From positions 1 to 37,845 of IMG/VR virus record IMGVR_UViG_3300034120_002007: a DNA stretch of 37,845 nt; one strand, 5' to 3'. This DNA comes from a virus. The position numbers and the translations under genes were made by a program. Numbering within the stretch: the first letter of the stretch is position 1; the number at the start of each line of letters is the position of its first letter. The notes under the pieces were generated by a model. That model was not told the origin of the DNA, ran no database searches, and worked only from the letters and a program-made list of their open reading frames with translations. Shown one piece after another: positions 30,345 to 37,845 of this stretch.

Positions 30345-31452
30345 ATCTTACGGACAGGAAGAAATAGATGCTGTAACACAATGCTTACAAGATGGTTGGT
30401 TGGCTGGATTTGGACCAAGAAGCGTAGAATTTGAAGAAAAGATATCAGAAACATTCGGTAAAAAATACGGAGTATTTGTTAATTCTGGATCGTCCGCGTG
30501 TTTGTTAGCATTAGCTAGTTTACAACTGCCAAAAGGTAGTCGAGTTATAACTCCTGCTTGTACTTTTTCCACTACTTTGGCACCAATAGTCCAACTTGGC
30601 CTAGAGCCTGTTTTTTGCGATGTGGAATTAACATCATATGTACCATCGTTGATACAGGTGCTAGACCTAGTAGATGATTCTATTAAGGTAATTATGTTGC
30701 CAAACTTAATTGGAAATAAGCCAGAGTGGAGACTATTAAAACAGGCACTTATTGATATGGGTAGAGACGATATTGTGCTGATAGAAGATTCTGCTGATAC
30801 GATTACTCATACTCTAGAAAGTGATATTAGCACAACTAGTTTTTATGCTAGTCATGTTATTACCGCTGGTGGGTCTGGCGGAATGGTAATGTTTAATGAT
30901 AGTAAATTACGAGATACCTGTTTAAATATTAGAGATTGGGGTAGATTGGGAGATAATTCTGAAATAATGAGTGATAGATTCAACCACAGTGTTGATGGTA
31001 TTCCATATGATCATAAATTTTTATATGGTTTCTTAGGATACAATATGAAAAGTAGTGAAATGAATGCTGCATTCGGATTAGTTCAACTTAAAAAATTTGA
31101 AGTTTTTGCTAAAATACGTAGAGATAATATAGAAAGATATATAGCTAATTTATTGGATTGTGAACAAGTTTTATTACCAGATGACAGCATAAAACCTAAT
31201 TGGTTAGCCATACCGCTACAGGCCGATAACAGACTTGATCTGCTTAACTACCTAGAATCAAATGGTGTTCAGACTCGTGTAACTTTTGCCGGTAATGTTA
31301 CCAGACATCCTATATATAGACAGTATTTAAAGCCATTTATTAATGCTGATACCATAATGAAAAACGGATTTTTACTTGGCGCACATCATGGGATGTCTAT
31401 AGAAGATGTAGACTATGTATGTGATACTATAAAAAATTTTTATAGAACATGA
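30310..31452 (+). CDS. DegT/DnrJ-fold PLP enzyme with His in place of Lys: sugar 3-dehydratase-like (ColD/RfbH type)
   Basis: The 380-residue protein is a DegT/EryC1/StrS-family PLP enzyme: NSGSSACLLAL (58-68), TPACTFSTTL (81-90), EDSAD (159-163, D160 contacts the pyridine). The usual Schiff-base lysine segment reads SFYASHVITAGGSGGM (177-192), with H182 where aminotransferases have Lys. A His at this place, within SFYxxHxIT, and the following RDWGR are characteristic of C-3 deoxygenating enzymes such as ColD and RfbH/E1. The [2Fe-2S] cysteines of RfbH after DWGR are absent, favouring the ColD-like, PLP-only type. It would convert a 4-keto-6-deoxy sugar into a 3,6-dideoxy one. Confidence 0.82.
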   Translation: MKKIWYAPNKFESYGQEEIDAVTQCLQDGWLAGFGPRSVEFEEKISETFGKKYGVFVNSGSSACLLALASLQLPKGSRVITPACTFSTTLAPIVQLGLEPVFCDVELTSYVPSLIQVLDLVDDSIKVIMLPNLIGNKPEWRLLKQALIDMGRDDIVLIEDSADTITHTLESDISTTSFYASHVITAGGSGGMVMFNDSKLRDTCLNIRDWGRLGDNSEIMSDRFNHSVDGIPYDHKFLYGFLGYNMKSSEMNAAFGLVQLKKFEVFAKIRRDNIERYIANLLDCEQVLLPDDSIKPNWLAIPLQADNRLDLLNYLESNGVQTRVTFAGNVTRHPIYRQYLKPFINADTIMKNGFLLGAHHGMSIEDVDYVCDTIKNFYRT

Positions 31453-32348
31453 AACACATAACTATTGATCCTTCTTTTTTTGTTACTGAAGGATTTGGTA
31501 CTTTAATGAGCCATTATGCTTCTATGTATTGTATATATAGAGACTGTGGTTTTATTCCAACCATATTAACACCACCAAAACAAATACAAACTACTTTGGA
31601 CTATTTTAATCATAGCTTTATTAGTAGTAAAGAATTTATCTATAATCATCTAAGCGCTTTTCCAAATCTAAATAAAATATTTTGTACGATAGATAAAGAC
31701 CAACTATCTCTCACCCGCTGGCAGAAAATTCAGTGCTTAACTTCTGATTATAACAAGATTATCAATAGTTTACAAAATATTAATGACAATATATGTTTAA
31801 ATTGGAACTTAACTCAAGATCTATATAAAAAATACTTGAATGATATTATTAATAATTTATATGAATTTAATAAGGATTTAGTTGATCAATGTCAAAAAAT
31901 TTTACCACAAACCCAAAAAACTATAGTTGGTGTTTGTTTTAGAAATGAATATAATGAAAGTTTTTGTCGTCACCCACACGCAAGCTTATCTCTAAAGTTT
32001 TATAAAGAAAGTATGAATCGTTTTGATAAAAATAATACAAAATATTTAATTTTTAGTGATAATATTGAACAAAGTAAGGTATTTTTTAAAGCATTAGAAG
32101 AAAATTTTGACATAGAATATACCTCTGCTATGCAAAGCGCTGTTGGATTATGCACTATGTCATTATGTGATCATATAATATGTGCTAATAGTAGCTTTAG
32201 TTACTGGGCGGCTATGTTAAATAAAAAAGCGAATAAACAAATAATTTGTTCAACATATTTTATTAATCCAATGAAAAATTCTTCTTTAGCTAAACTGCTA
32301 AATTTTAAGTGGTACCCTAATACTTGGTTAGCTTTAGATATATTATGA
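31449..32348 (+). CDS. fucosyltransferase-like (GT11-type) glycosyltransferase
   Basis: The 299-residue protein begins with FFVTEGFGTLMSHYASMYCI, resembling the G-LGNQ-x-x-x-Y region of GT11 alpha-1,2-fucosyltransferases. It later has VGVCFRNEY (motif I position, usually HxRRGD), KYLIFSDNIEQSKVFF and MSLCDHIICANSSFSYWAAML (the S-x-FS-x-W motif). The core arginine motif is degenerate. A fucose-like or dideoxy-sugar donor fits the upstream dehydratase and 3-dehydratase genes. It overlaps both neighbours by ATGA-type junctions. Confidence 0.7.
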   Translation: MKHITIDPSFFVTEGFGTLMSHYASMYCIYRDCGFIPTILTPPKQIQTTLDYFNHSFISSKEFIYNHLSAFPNLNKIFCTIDKDQLSLTRWQKIQCLTSDYNKIINSLQNINDNICLNWNLTQDLYKKYLNDIINNLYEFNKDLVDQCQKILPQTQKTIVGVCFRNEYNESFCRHPHASLSLKFYKESMNRFDKNNTKYLIFSDNIEQSKVFFKALEENFDIEYTSAMQSAVGLCTMSLCDHIICANSSFSYWAAMLNKKANKQIICSTYFINPMKNSSLAKLLNFKWYPNTWLALDIL

Positions 32349-33448
32349 ATAATTACAATTGTAGCTTCATTCATCTTATTAATAATGATTCATTAACTAT
32401 GAATAGAGAACATAATTATAATGTAAGTTTTTTGAGAAATCAAAGCCATCAAACTCTTATAAATCTTTATAAACAATATCATCAGCATAACTTCAACGAT
32501 AATCCTATAAAAATAGACCAAAGTTACTACAACAAAATTAAGATTGTAATTTATACTCCACCACTTAATGATCTTTGTGGAGGAGTCATGGTATTGTATG
32601 ATTTAATACAAAAAATTAACAATATAAATGATAATATAATTGGATTAATATACGCTTATGATCATAAAGAGTATCCTAATAATTTTTGTAATAATTTTTT
32701 TAATCCCTTTTGGATGGACGATAACACTGTTGTTATATATCCTGAAACTATCACGGGTAACCCCTTAAATGCTAAGTACGTTATAAGATGGATTTTACTA
32801 GATCTGGGATTAGAAGTTTCTCATGATCATTATATAAACTGGAATAAAGACGATATTGTTTATCACTGGGAGCCATCTTTTCTTAAAAACACAAAACAAT
32901 TAGTTAATATTTGGATCAATCCAATAATCAAAAATTATCAACAACAAGAACGAAATATTAATTGTTATGCTTTTAAAAAAATGCAATGGATTCCACAAAC
33001 ACTAAATCAAACAGAAATTCAATATTACCATACCACACAAGACATTAATCTTGACAAAGTATCTGTTGCAGAAGCTGTTGATGTTTTTAATAGATCTAAA
33101 TTATTTTACTGCTATGATCCTAATACCTTTTTTTCTATTATGGCCCCTTTATGTGGTTGCGTCACTGTTCTTCATCCTTTGAACAATTTAACAAAAAAAG
33201 AATACTTCAGATCTCGTATATTGTGTCATCCAGACGGTTTTTGTTATGATGCTGGTATAGCATATGGTAATTCATCAGATCAAATTCGTATGGCAATAGA
33301 GTCTGTAAATGAAGCACAGGATCAGTTCGATTATCTGTGTGAGCTGTATAAAAATACAGTGAATATTCTTATAAAAGATATAACAAATATGGTTAATAAT
33401 AAAATATTTCCTATAAATACTGTTAAAAATATATATTATAGCCATTGA
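32345..33448 (+). CDS. GT-B-like glycosyltransferase, last gene of the sugar operon
   Basis: ATG 32345 overlaps the previous stop (ATGA). The 367-residue protein has KIVIYTPPLNDLCGGVMVLYDL at its centre-left, in the manner of GT4 N-terminal domains. The C-terminal half has SKLFYCYDPNTFFSIMAPLCG-CVTVLHP, matching the donor-binding region of GT-B enzymes (E-x-FS-x-x-x-x-E-A-x-x-x-G-x-x-V). The key Glu residues are partly replaced. It is likely a transferase for the glycan made by this operon. A new promoter follows its stop. Confidence 0.65.
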   Translation: MNNYNCSFIHLINNDSLTMNREHNYNVSFLRNQSHQTLINLYKQYHQHNFNDNPIKIDQSYYNKIKIVIYTPPLNDLCGGVMVLYDLIQKINNINDNIIGLIYAYDHKEYPNNFCNNFFNPFWMDDNTVVIYPETITGNPLNAKYVIRWILLDLGLEVSHDHYINWNKDDIVYHWEPSFLKNTKQLVNIWINPIIKNYQQQERNINCYAFKKMQWIPQTLNQTEIQYYHTTQDINLDKVSVAEAVDVFNRSKLFYCYDPNTFFSIMAPLCGCVTVLHPLNNLTKKEYFRSRILCHPDGFCYDAGIAYGNSSDQIRMAIESVNEAQDQFDYLCELYKNTVNILIKDITNMVNNKIFPINTVKNIYYSH

Positions 33449-33462
33449 ACAAAAAATATTGT

Positions 33463-33490
33463 TTGAAATACCTCGTCTGGTCGCTATACT
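33463..33490 (+). promoter_or_regulatory. sigma-70-type promoter of the purine/nucleoside module
   Basis: TTGAAA (33463-33468), a 16-base spacer, TATACT (33485-33490), right after the sugar operon's last gene. The predicted start near 33497 precedes the small gene at 33538. Confidence 0.6.
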
Positions 33491-33537
33491 AAAGACAGTG
33501 AGTGGTATGCTGACATCGGAAAGGTATAATTAATATA

Positions 33538-33678
33538 ATGAAATATGTTTTTATGGTATGTATTATTGTGGGAGTGATACATGGTCTTCAACAAATAAAT
33601 TTTGTTAGAAGTGGTCGTGCTGTCGGAGTGAAACCTTCTAATAATTTATTTACTTTTTTATTTATGGATAAATATTGA
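33538..33678 (+). CDS. small single-span membrane protein, 46 aa
   Basis: ATG 33538 to TGA 33676-33678. The product MKYVFMVCIIVGVIHGLQQI has a hydrophobic N-terminal helix, followed by a short basic loop and a LFTFLFMDKY end. It overlaps the next gene in TGATG. AAAGG (about 13 bases upstream) is a weak ribosome site. It is the first gene after a promoter, which favours a real gene. No function is recognised. Confidence 0.5.
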   Translation: MKYVFMVCIIVGVIHGLQQINFVRSGRAVGVKPSNNLFTFLFMDKY

Positions 33679-34208
33679 TGAATAGATTAAAAAATCAGAG
33701 AGTGTATTTAGCGGGTGCGATGGACAGGGTAATAGATAGAGGTAATGGGTGGAGAGATAATATAACACCTTTTTTAGAAAGTTTAGGTGTTGTTGTCTTT
33801 AATCCAATTAAAAAACCAACAAAACTTGGTAAAGAAGATGCTGAAACACACGAGTATAAGACTAAACTAAAATACGATCAAAATTATGATGCACTATCCT
33901 CCGTAATGAAAACTATACGAGGAGTGGACTTAAGACTAGTAGATATTAGCGATTTTTTAATAGTCAATCTAGATTTAGATGTACATCCGTGCGGCACATA
34001 CGAAGAAATATTTTTAGCTAATAGATCCAAAAAGCCCGTGGTTGTACATATGGAACAGGGCAAACAAAATGCTCCAGACTGGTTGTTTGGTACAATACCA
34101 CACCAGATGATTTTTTCTTCTTGGGATGAACTAAAAAACTATCTACAATATATTGATGGCTATAACAACATAGAACACCACAACCGCTGGAGATTTTTTG
34201 ATATATAA
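33678..34208 (+). CDS. nucleoside 2-deoxyribosyltransferase-like protein
   Basis: ATG 33678 overlaps the previous stop (TGATG). The 176-residue protein has RVYLAGAMDRVIDRGNGWRD (8-27), which in this family forms the substrate loop, then VVVFNPIKKP (38-47) and SDFLIVNLDLDVHPCGTYEE (~96-115) with the catalytic Glu in GTYEEI and the following FLANRSKKPVVV. Such proteins cleave or exchange the base of deoxynucleosides. The pairing with GMP reductase suggests purine salvage or nucleotide modification. Length is normal. Confidence 0.82.
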   Translation: MNRLKNQRVYLAGAMDRVIDRGNGWRDNITPFLESLGVVVFNPIKKPTKLGKEDAETHEYKTKLKYDQNYDALSSVMKTIRGVDLRLVDISDFLIVNLDLDVHPCGTYEEIFLANRSKKPVVVHMEQGKQNAPDWLFGTIPHQMIFSSWDELKNYLQYIDGYNNIEHHNRWRFFDI

Positions 34209-35329
34209 TGCAAATCATATCTAATGAAATTAAACTCGATTTTAACGATGTCTTAATTGAACCTCAAAGATCTACTTTAACCAGCAGATCGGAAATCGTT
34301 TTAGAAAGATCGTTCTATTTCTATCATTCTCCAAGAACATGGAGGGGCGTACCGATAATATGTGCTAATATGAGTTTTTGCAGTTTTGACATGGCAATAG
34401 AATTAGCTAAATTTAAGATGATTTCTTGCTTACATAAATATCATAAAATTGATAACTTAGTAAGATATTTTCAAGACTATCCACAAAACTTGGACTATAC
34501 ATTTGTGTCTATAGGATACAAAAAAAGTGATCTAAACCATCTATTAGAACTTAAAGAAAAACTAAATTTACAACCTAATATTTGTATAGATGTTCCTAAT
34601 GGTCATATGGATGTTTTCGTTAAGTATTGTAAAAAGGTTAGAGAAAATTTTCCAGAGAGTATTATAATAGCTGGTAATGTAACTAATACTTCTTCTACAC
34701 AAGAGCTACTAATTTATGGCGGCGTAGATATTGTTAAAGTCGGAATAGGCGGAGGCTCTGCCTGTACAACTCGTTTTCTGACAGGCTGCGGTATGCCTCA
34801 GTTATCTTGTTGTTTAGAAAATGCATACGCGGCTCATGGTCTTCAAAATGGCCCTAAGAAACTAGGACTGGTTTGTTCTGATGGAGGACACAAAACAGTT
34901 GCAGATGTTTGTAAAGCATTATGCGCCGGAAGTGATTTTGTAATGCTTGGCGGTTATTTTGCCGGAACTGAAAGTTGTGATGGAGAATGGGAATACGAAT
35001 ATAAGTGCGCTTATAATAGATGGCAATCTTTAGACCCTGGATATATTACAGAAAAAAGAAAAACTAAATTCACATACTACGGAATGAGCACCCACTATGC
35101 ACAAGAAAAATATGAGGATCATATTAAAAATTATAGAGCTAGTGAAGGAACTAAAATAACAGTAAAATATAAAGGATCTCTTGATAACGTAGCTCAAGAG
35201 CTACTAGGGGGCATAAGATCTTGCTGCTGTTATATAGGAGCAGATTCTTTAAAACATATGTCTAGATGTGCCAAATTTTGTAGAGTAAATAGTATACATA
35301 AAAACACTAATCCAATACTAGGAGTATAG
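34208..35329 (+). CDS. guaC: GMP reductase/IMP dehydrogenase-family protein
   Basis: The 373-residue protein has the TIM-barrel family start LDFNDVLIEP (10-19), VPIICANM (48-55), CIDVPNGH (126-133), GNVTN (156-160), and the active-site loop GIGGGSACTTR (179-189) with catalytic C186, at the same number as in E. coli GuaC. LVCSDGGH and MLGGYFAGTES close the phosphate and flap regions. The IMPDH CBS pair is absent, favouring GMP reductase, which makes IMP from GMP with NADPH. It may shift the purine pool during infection. It starts on the last base of the deoxyribosyltransferase stop. Confidence 0.87.
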   Translation: MQIISNEIKLDFNDVLIEPQRSTLTSRSEIVLERSFYFYHSPRTWRGVPIICANMSFCSFDMAIELAKFKMISCLHKYHKIDNLVRYFQDYPQNLDYTFVSIGYKKSDLNHLLELKEKLNLQPNICIDVPNGHMDVFVKYCKKVRENFPESIIIAGNVTNTSSTQELLIYGGVDIVKVGIGGGSACTTRFLTGCGMPQLSCCLENAYAAHGLQNGPKKLGLVCSDGGHKTVADVCKALCAGSDFVMLGGYFAGTESCDGEWEYEYKCAYNRWQSLDPGYITEKRKTKFTYYGMSTHYAQEKYEDHIKNYRASEGTKITVKYKGSLDNVAQELLGGIRSCCCYIGADSLKHMSRCAKFCRVNSIHKNTNPILGV

Positions 35330-35333
35330 TTTA

Positions 35334-36440
35334 ATGAAATCAATAAATATTAATTGTCCTATTAACAGTACTGGATATGGTATAACCTCTACCAATATAG
35401 TCAAGGCTATTCATAAGGCCGGTGTACAAACAGCCCTATTTCCTATTGGCACTAATATAGAAGTAAATTCTCAAAACGATGTTGATCTTATTAAATCTTT
35501 AATGTTAAAAATTAATGATTTTAATTATGATGCCCCTTGTTTAAAAATATGGCACCAACACGATTTAGCGTCTAAAATTGGTAATGGGCATTATTATACA
35601 TTTCCCTTTTTCGAAATTGATAAATTAACTCCTCGTGAAGTTCACCACCTAAATTATAGTGATTATATTTTTGTGGCTTCTGAATGGGCTAGACAAGTTT
35701 TAATTAACAACCAAATAATCAAACCAATATATGTTGCTCCTTTAGGAGTAGACTTAGACATTTTTCAACTAAAAAATAAAATAAGATTTGCTAAAGAAAA
35801 TTATATATTTTTTCATATAGGAAAATGGGAACACAGAAAGTCTCAGGATTTTTTAATACATGCATTTAGTAAAGCTTTTGATATTAATGATAAAGTAGAA
35901 CTATGGTTGCTACCACACAACCCCTTTCTTTCAGAAAATGAAACAAACTATTGGCTTAATATAGTATCTCAATCACCGCTCAAAGATAAAATAAAAATTT
36001 ATGATAGATTACCAACACAGTATCATGTGGCAGAATTTATAGACTCTTGTGATTGTGGCGTATTTCTAAGCAGGGCGGAAGGGTGGAATAATGAGATCAT
36101 AGAAAGCATGGCATTAAATAAGCCAATTATCACCACGAACTATTCTGCTCACACAGAGTATTGTAACAGTAAAAATAGTTTTTTAGTAAATATTAATGAA
36201 ACTGAACCGGCTAATGATGGTAAATGGTTTCATGGTCAGGGTAATTGGGCGAAATTAGACCATAATGCACTAGAACAGTCAATAGAATATATGAGAACTG
36301 TGTATACTAATAATATAGACTCTAATCCTGAAGGATTAATTACGGCTAAAAAATATTCTTGGGATCAAACAGCACAAATTATACTTAATACCCTAATAAA
36401 GAATCATAGCTATGCCAATTCCAAAACCAAAAGACGATGA
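35334..36440 (+). CDS. GT4-family glycosyltransferase
   Basis: ATG 35334 follows GMP reductase by 4 bases. The 368-residue GT-B protein has the acceptor-side STGYGITSTNIVKAIHKAG (12-30), YVAPLGVDLDIF (~135-146), IFFHIGKWEHRKSQDFLIHAF (~160-180) and the retaining GT4 motif CDCGVFLSRAEGWNNEIIES-MALNKPIITTNYSAHTEYC (~236-275), with the EGWN...E-MA-KP-I pattern. It is intact and a typical length. It is separated from the main sugar operon by the nucleotide module. It may glycosylate a virion protein or cell-surface polymer. Its end overlaps the next gene by 29 bases. Confidence 0.85.
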   Translation: MKSININCPINSTGYGITSTNIVKAIHKAGVQTALFPIGTNIEVNSQNDVDLIKSLMLKINDFNYDAPCLKIWHQHDLASKIGNGHYYTFPFFEIDKLTPREVHHLNYSDYIFVASEWARQVLINNQIIKPIYVAPLGVDLDIFQLKNKIRFAKENYIFFHIGKWEHRKSQDFLIHAFSKAFDINDKVELWLLPHNPFLSENETNYWLNIVSQSPLKDKIKIYDRLPTQYHVAEFIDSCDCGVFLSRAEGWNNEIIESMALNKPIITTNYSAHTEYCNSKNSFLVNINETEPANDGKWFHGQGNWAKLDHNALEQSIEYMRTVYTNNIDSNPEGLITAKKYSWDQTAQIILNTLIKNHSYANSKTKRR

Positions 36441-36972
36441 AAAAGGGTCGGATTTTGTTGCTCGCTGCATGGGCAATGAAACAATGAAAAAAGAGTATCC
36501 AGATAGTAAACAAAGGGTTGCTATATGCTTAGGACAAACTAAAAAACAGGGTAAGGGTAGTTTGTTAGATCAGGTTTTAGAAATTCTAGGATTAGCTAGT
36601 TCTTTTGAGTGTGAAGATTGTGGAGAATCTGAGGAATTAACACTATCTAATCTAGTTATTCCTAAAGATGAAGATTATGTAGACGCTGGAGAAGAAACTG
36701 AAGAGTACGATATCTCACACATAGTAGCCTCAGAATATCAAGGACGTAAAGTGACTCTCAATAAACCTTTTAGAACACCAGACGGTCCTAAGAAATCAGC
36801 GGTTTATGTTAAGAATGATAAGGGTAAAGTTGTTATTGTGCGCTTCGGTGACAAAAACATGAAAATCAAAAAAAATATTCCATCAAGACGTAAAAGTTTT
36901 AGAGCACGACACAATTGTGATAATCCTGGTCCCAAGTGGAAGGCTCGATATTGGAGTTGTAAAGCCTGGTAA
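36412..36972 (+). CDS. putative virion-module protein, 186 aa
   Basis: The N-terminus MPIPKPKDDEKGSDFVARCM followed by KKEYPDSKQRVAICLGQ is a motif common in phage head-module proteins (IPKPKxxExxxxFxxRCMxDxxMxxEYPDxxQRxAIC). The C-terminus RFGDKNMKIKKNIPSRRKSF followed by RARHNCDNPGPKWKARYWSC is another widely conserved phage motif. A CEDCGES pair lies between. It is strongly basic. The double motif makes a head/scaffold or prohead-associated function likely, but its exact role is not certain. Overlap with the GT gene. Confidence 0.72.
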   Translation: MPIPKPKDDEKGSDFVARCMGNETMKKEYPDSKQRVAICLGQTKKQGKGSLLDQVLEILGLASSFECEDCGESEELTLSNLVIPKDEDYVDAGEETEEYDISHIVASEYQGRKVTLNKPFRTPDGPKKSAVYVKNDKGKVVIVRFGDKNMKIKKNIPSRRKSFRARHNCDNPGPKWKARYWSCKAW

Positions 36973-36993
36973 TTAAATAGGAGTTAATTTTAA

Positions 36994-37527
36994 ATGTCAA
37001 ATATAGACGATCTCTTAGAGATCCATAATACTTCATCAAAAACAGAAGAATATACCATTTCTAATATTGGAGATATGCTAAAAGAATTTATCTCTACATT
37101 TAATAAGTTGGTAGCTAATGAGTCTACTGATTTTACAGATATTGAGGAGATAGAGGAAGAGAGTCCAGAGACAGAAATGATGGAATATAAAAACGACTTT
37201 TATAATATGAGCGTTGGCTCTCTTAATGCTGTTATGAATCACGCTAAAAATATACTAGACAATCTAAATAACGAAAACGTTAAGGAAAACTTGACAGCAT
37301 CACATCTACAGGGTATGATCGCTGTTGTGGAGGATCAGATGAGAAGCATTCATGATTTTGTCATGTTTGTAGCATCTAGTGCCGATACTACTGATGCTGG
37401 TAGTAAACCTGGACTTTGGGATAATATTCGTAAGAAAAAAGAAAGAATGGGTAAAAAATACAAACCAGCAAAAAGGGGAGATAAGGATAGACCAGATCCA
37501 GACCAGTGGAAAAAACTAACTAAGTAA
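36994..37527 (+). CDS. putative virion-module protein with basic C-terminus, 177 aa
   Basis: AGGAG lies upstream. The N-terminal half is acidic and helical (IEEIEEESPETEMMEYKNDF). The middle is a helical bundle (SVGSLNAVMNHAKNILDNLN), and the C-terminal part is the basic GLWDNIRKKKERMGKKYKPA tail. The GLWDNIRKKKERM-x-x-G pattern is frequent in phage structural-region proteins. A link to the preceding gene is likely since both have similar phage-type tails. No enzyme motif is seen. Confidence 0.68.
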   Translation: MSNIDDLLEIHNTSSKTEEYTISNIGDMLKEFISTFNKLVANESTDFTDIEEIEEESPETEMMEYKNDFYNMSVGSLNAVMNHAKNILDNLNNENVKENLTASHLQGMIAVVEDQMRSIHDFVMFVASSADTTDAGSKPGLWDNIRKKKERMGKKYKPAKRGDKDRPDPDQWKKLTK

Positions 37528-37534
37528 ATTTTAA

Positions 37535-37845
37535 ATGTTACTTTCGGACTGTGTGCGATTTATCGCATGGATTAAACAAAGACTACTGAATAAGCACCAA
37601 TATCAGAATAATGATGTGGTTATTAAGAGTCTAGACCAGTTGTCTTATCATTTATCCAATAGTATAGGTAGAGATTTAACAGACGATGAGTGGGATAGGA
37701 TAATAGAAAAATACTATGCTGACTACAACATGGATTATAGTGAAGATATGGGTTTAGGATTTGATAAGAATAGTAGATATAAACTAAGAAATAATCTTAA
37801 AAACTTAGTTCAGGACGTAATTAATCATAATGTTCCAAAGGACTT
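37535..37845 (+). CDS. 5' part of a gene that runs off the right edge
   Basis: ATG 37535 opens a frame without a stop to the window end (103 codons). The product begins MLLSDCVRFIAWIKQRLLNK and contains charged helices such as LTDDEWDRIIEKYYADY. It follows the previous stop by 7 bases, matching gene spacing in this genome. No domain is recognised in this part. It may belong to the same virion module. Confidence 0.6.
   Translation, partial: MLLSDCVRFIAWIKQRLLNKHQYQNNDVVIKSLDQLSYHLSNSIGRDLTDDEWDRIIEKYYADYNMDYSEDMGLGFDKNSRYKLRNNLKNLVQDVINHNVPKD

Noticed and set aside
1-37845. CRISPR array, insertion sequence or integrase/attachment site
   Set aside because: No spaced direct repeats, transposase or integrase motifs were seen; the window reads as continuous phage coding sequence.
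1-37845. Genes on the - strand
   Set aside because: Minus-strand open frames lie opposite well-supported + strand genes, lack domain motifs and ribosome sites, and are hydrophobic or low-complexity shadows.
1-37845. Bacterial chromosome or genomic island instead of phage
   Set aside because: rIIA/rIIB, endonuclease VII, phage-type small proteins, LamG appendage protein and unidirectional overlapping genes fit a lytic phage better; no housekeeping genes are present.

Overview
This window looks like part of a large, AT-rich, lytic tailed-phage genome (a T4-like or jumbo myovirus type). Every supported protein gene is on the + strand, tightly packed, often with ATGA or TGATG start/stop overlaps. 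The phage signature genes are an rIIA/rIIB pair, an endonuclease VII-like HNH nuclease, an ATP-dependent DNA ligase, an AEP/RepB-type primase, a phage tRNA-Leu, a LamG-bearing appendage protein, and two proteins at the right end with motifs common in phage structural modules. Promoters are of bacterial sigma-70 type (TTGACA, 16-17 bases, TATAAT-like) and many starts have good Shine-Dalgarno sequences. This suggests a proteobacterial-like or cyanobacterial-like host rather than Bacteroidetes; the exact host cannot be read from the sequence.

Layout. 0-2.3 kb: small coiled-coil protein, SPOUT RNA methyltransferase, a complete phage-encoded tmRNA (tag ALTGTNQLALAA) with its own promoter, endonuclease VII and a small membrane protein. 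2.3-8.2 kb: ligase, sulfotransferase-like protein, HhH DNA glycosylase-like protein, small phage proteins, an HTH-like regulator behind a structured leader, tRNA-Leu(UAA) and hypothetical proteins, one with degenerate kinase-like motifs. 8.2-13.1 kb: rIIA, rIIB, a tRNA-like cloverleaf, primase. 13.1-16.5 kb: two unknowns, a zinc-ribbon protein ending in a RuvA domain III-like segment, RuvB, a membrane-anchored protein and an actin-like ATPase. 16.5-20.8 kb: an exported thioredoxin-like protein and an exported trypsin-like protease, small conserved proteins and a large LamG-domain appendage protein. 20.8-33.5 kb: macrodomain protein, then an apparently continuous sugar/cyclitol biosynthesis and glycosyltransfer operon. 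33.5-37.8 kb: small membrane protein, nucleoside deoxyribosyltransferase-like protein, GMP reductase-like protein, a GT4 glycosyltransferase and putative virion-related genes.

How the genes may work together. Ligase, endonuclease VII, RuvB and its putative RuvA-like adaptor form a recombination/branch-migration set. tmRNA, SPOUT methyltransferase and tRNA-Leu form a translation-support set. The 21-33 kb operon combines an RmlB-like dehydratase, NeuB-like synthase, ThDP enzyme, SDR, dehydroquinate-synthase-like sugar phosphate cyclase, ASKHA kinase, epimerase-like protein, a DegT-family enzyme with His in place of the usual PLP lysine, and several glycosyltransferases. This is more than is needed for a standard sugar; a rare deoxy, branched or carbocyclic (C7 cyclitol-like) sugar for a glycan is the most interesting hypothesis in the window.

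Limits: no database search or folding program was used. Functional calls rest on motifs read by eye; RNA structures were paired by hand.
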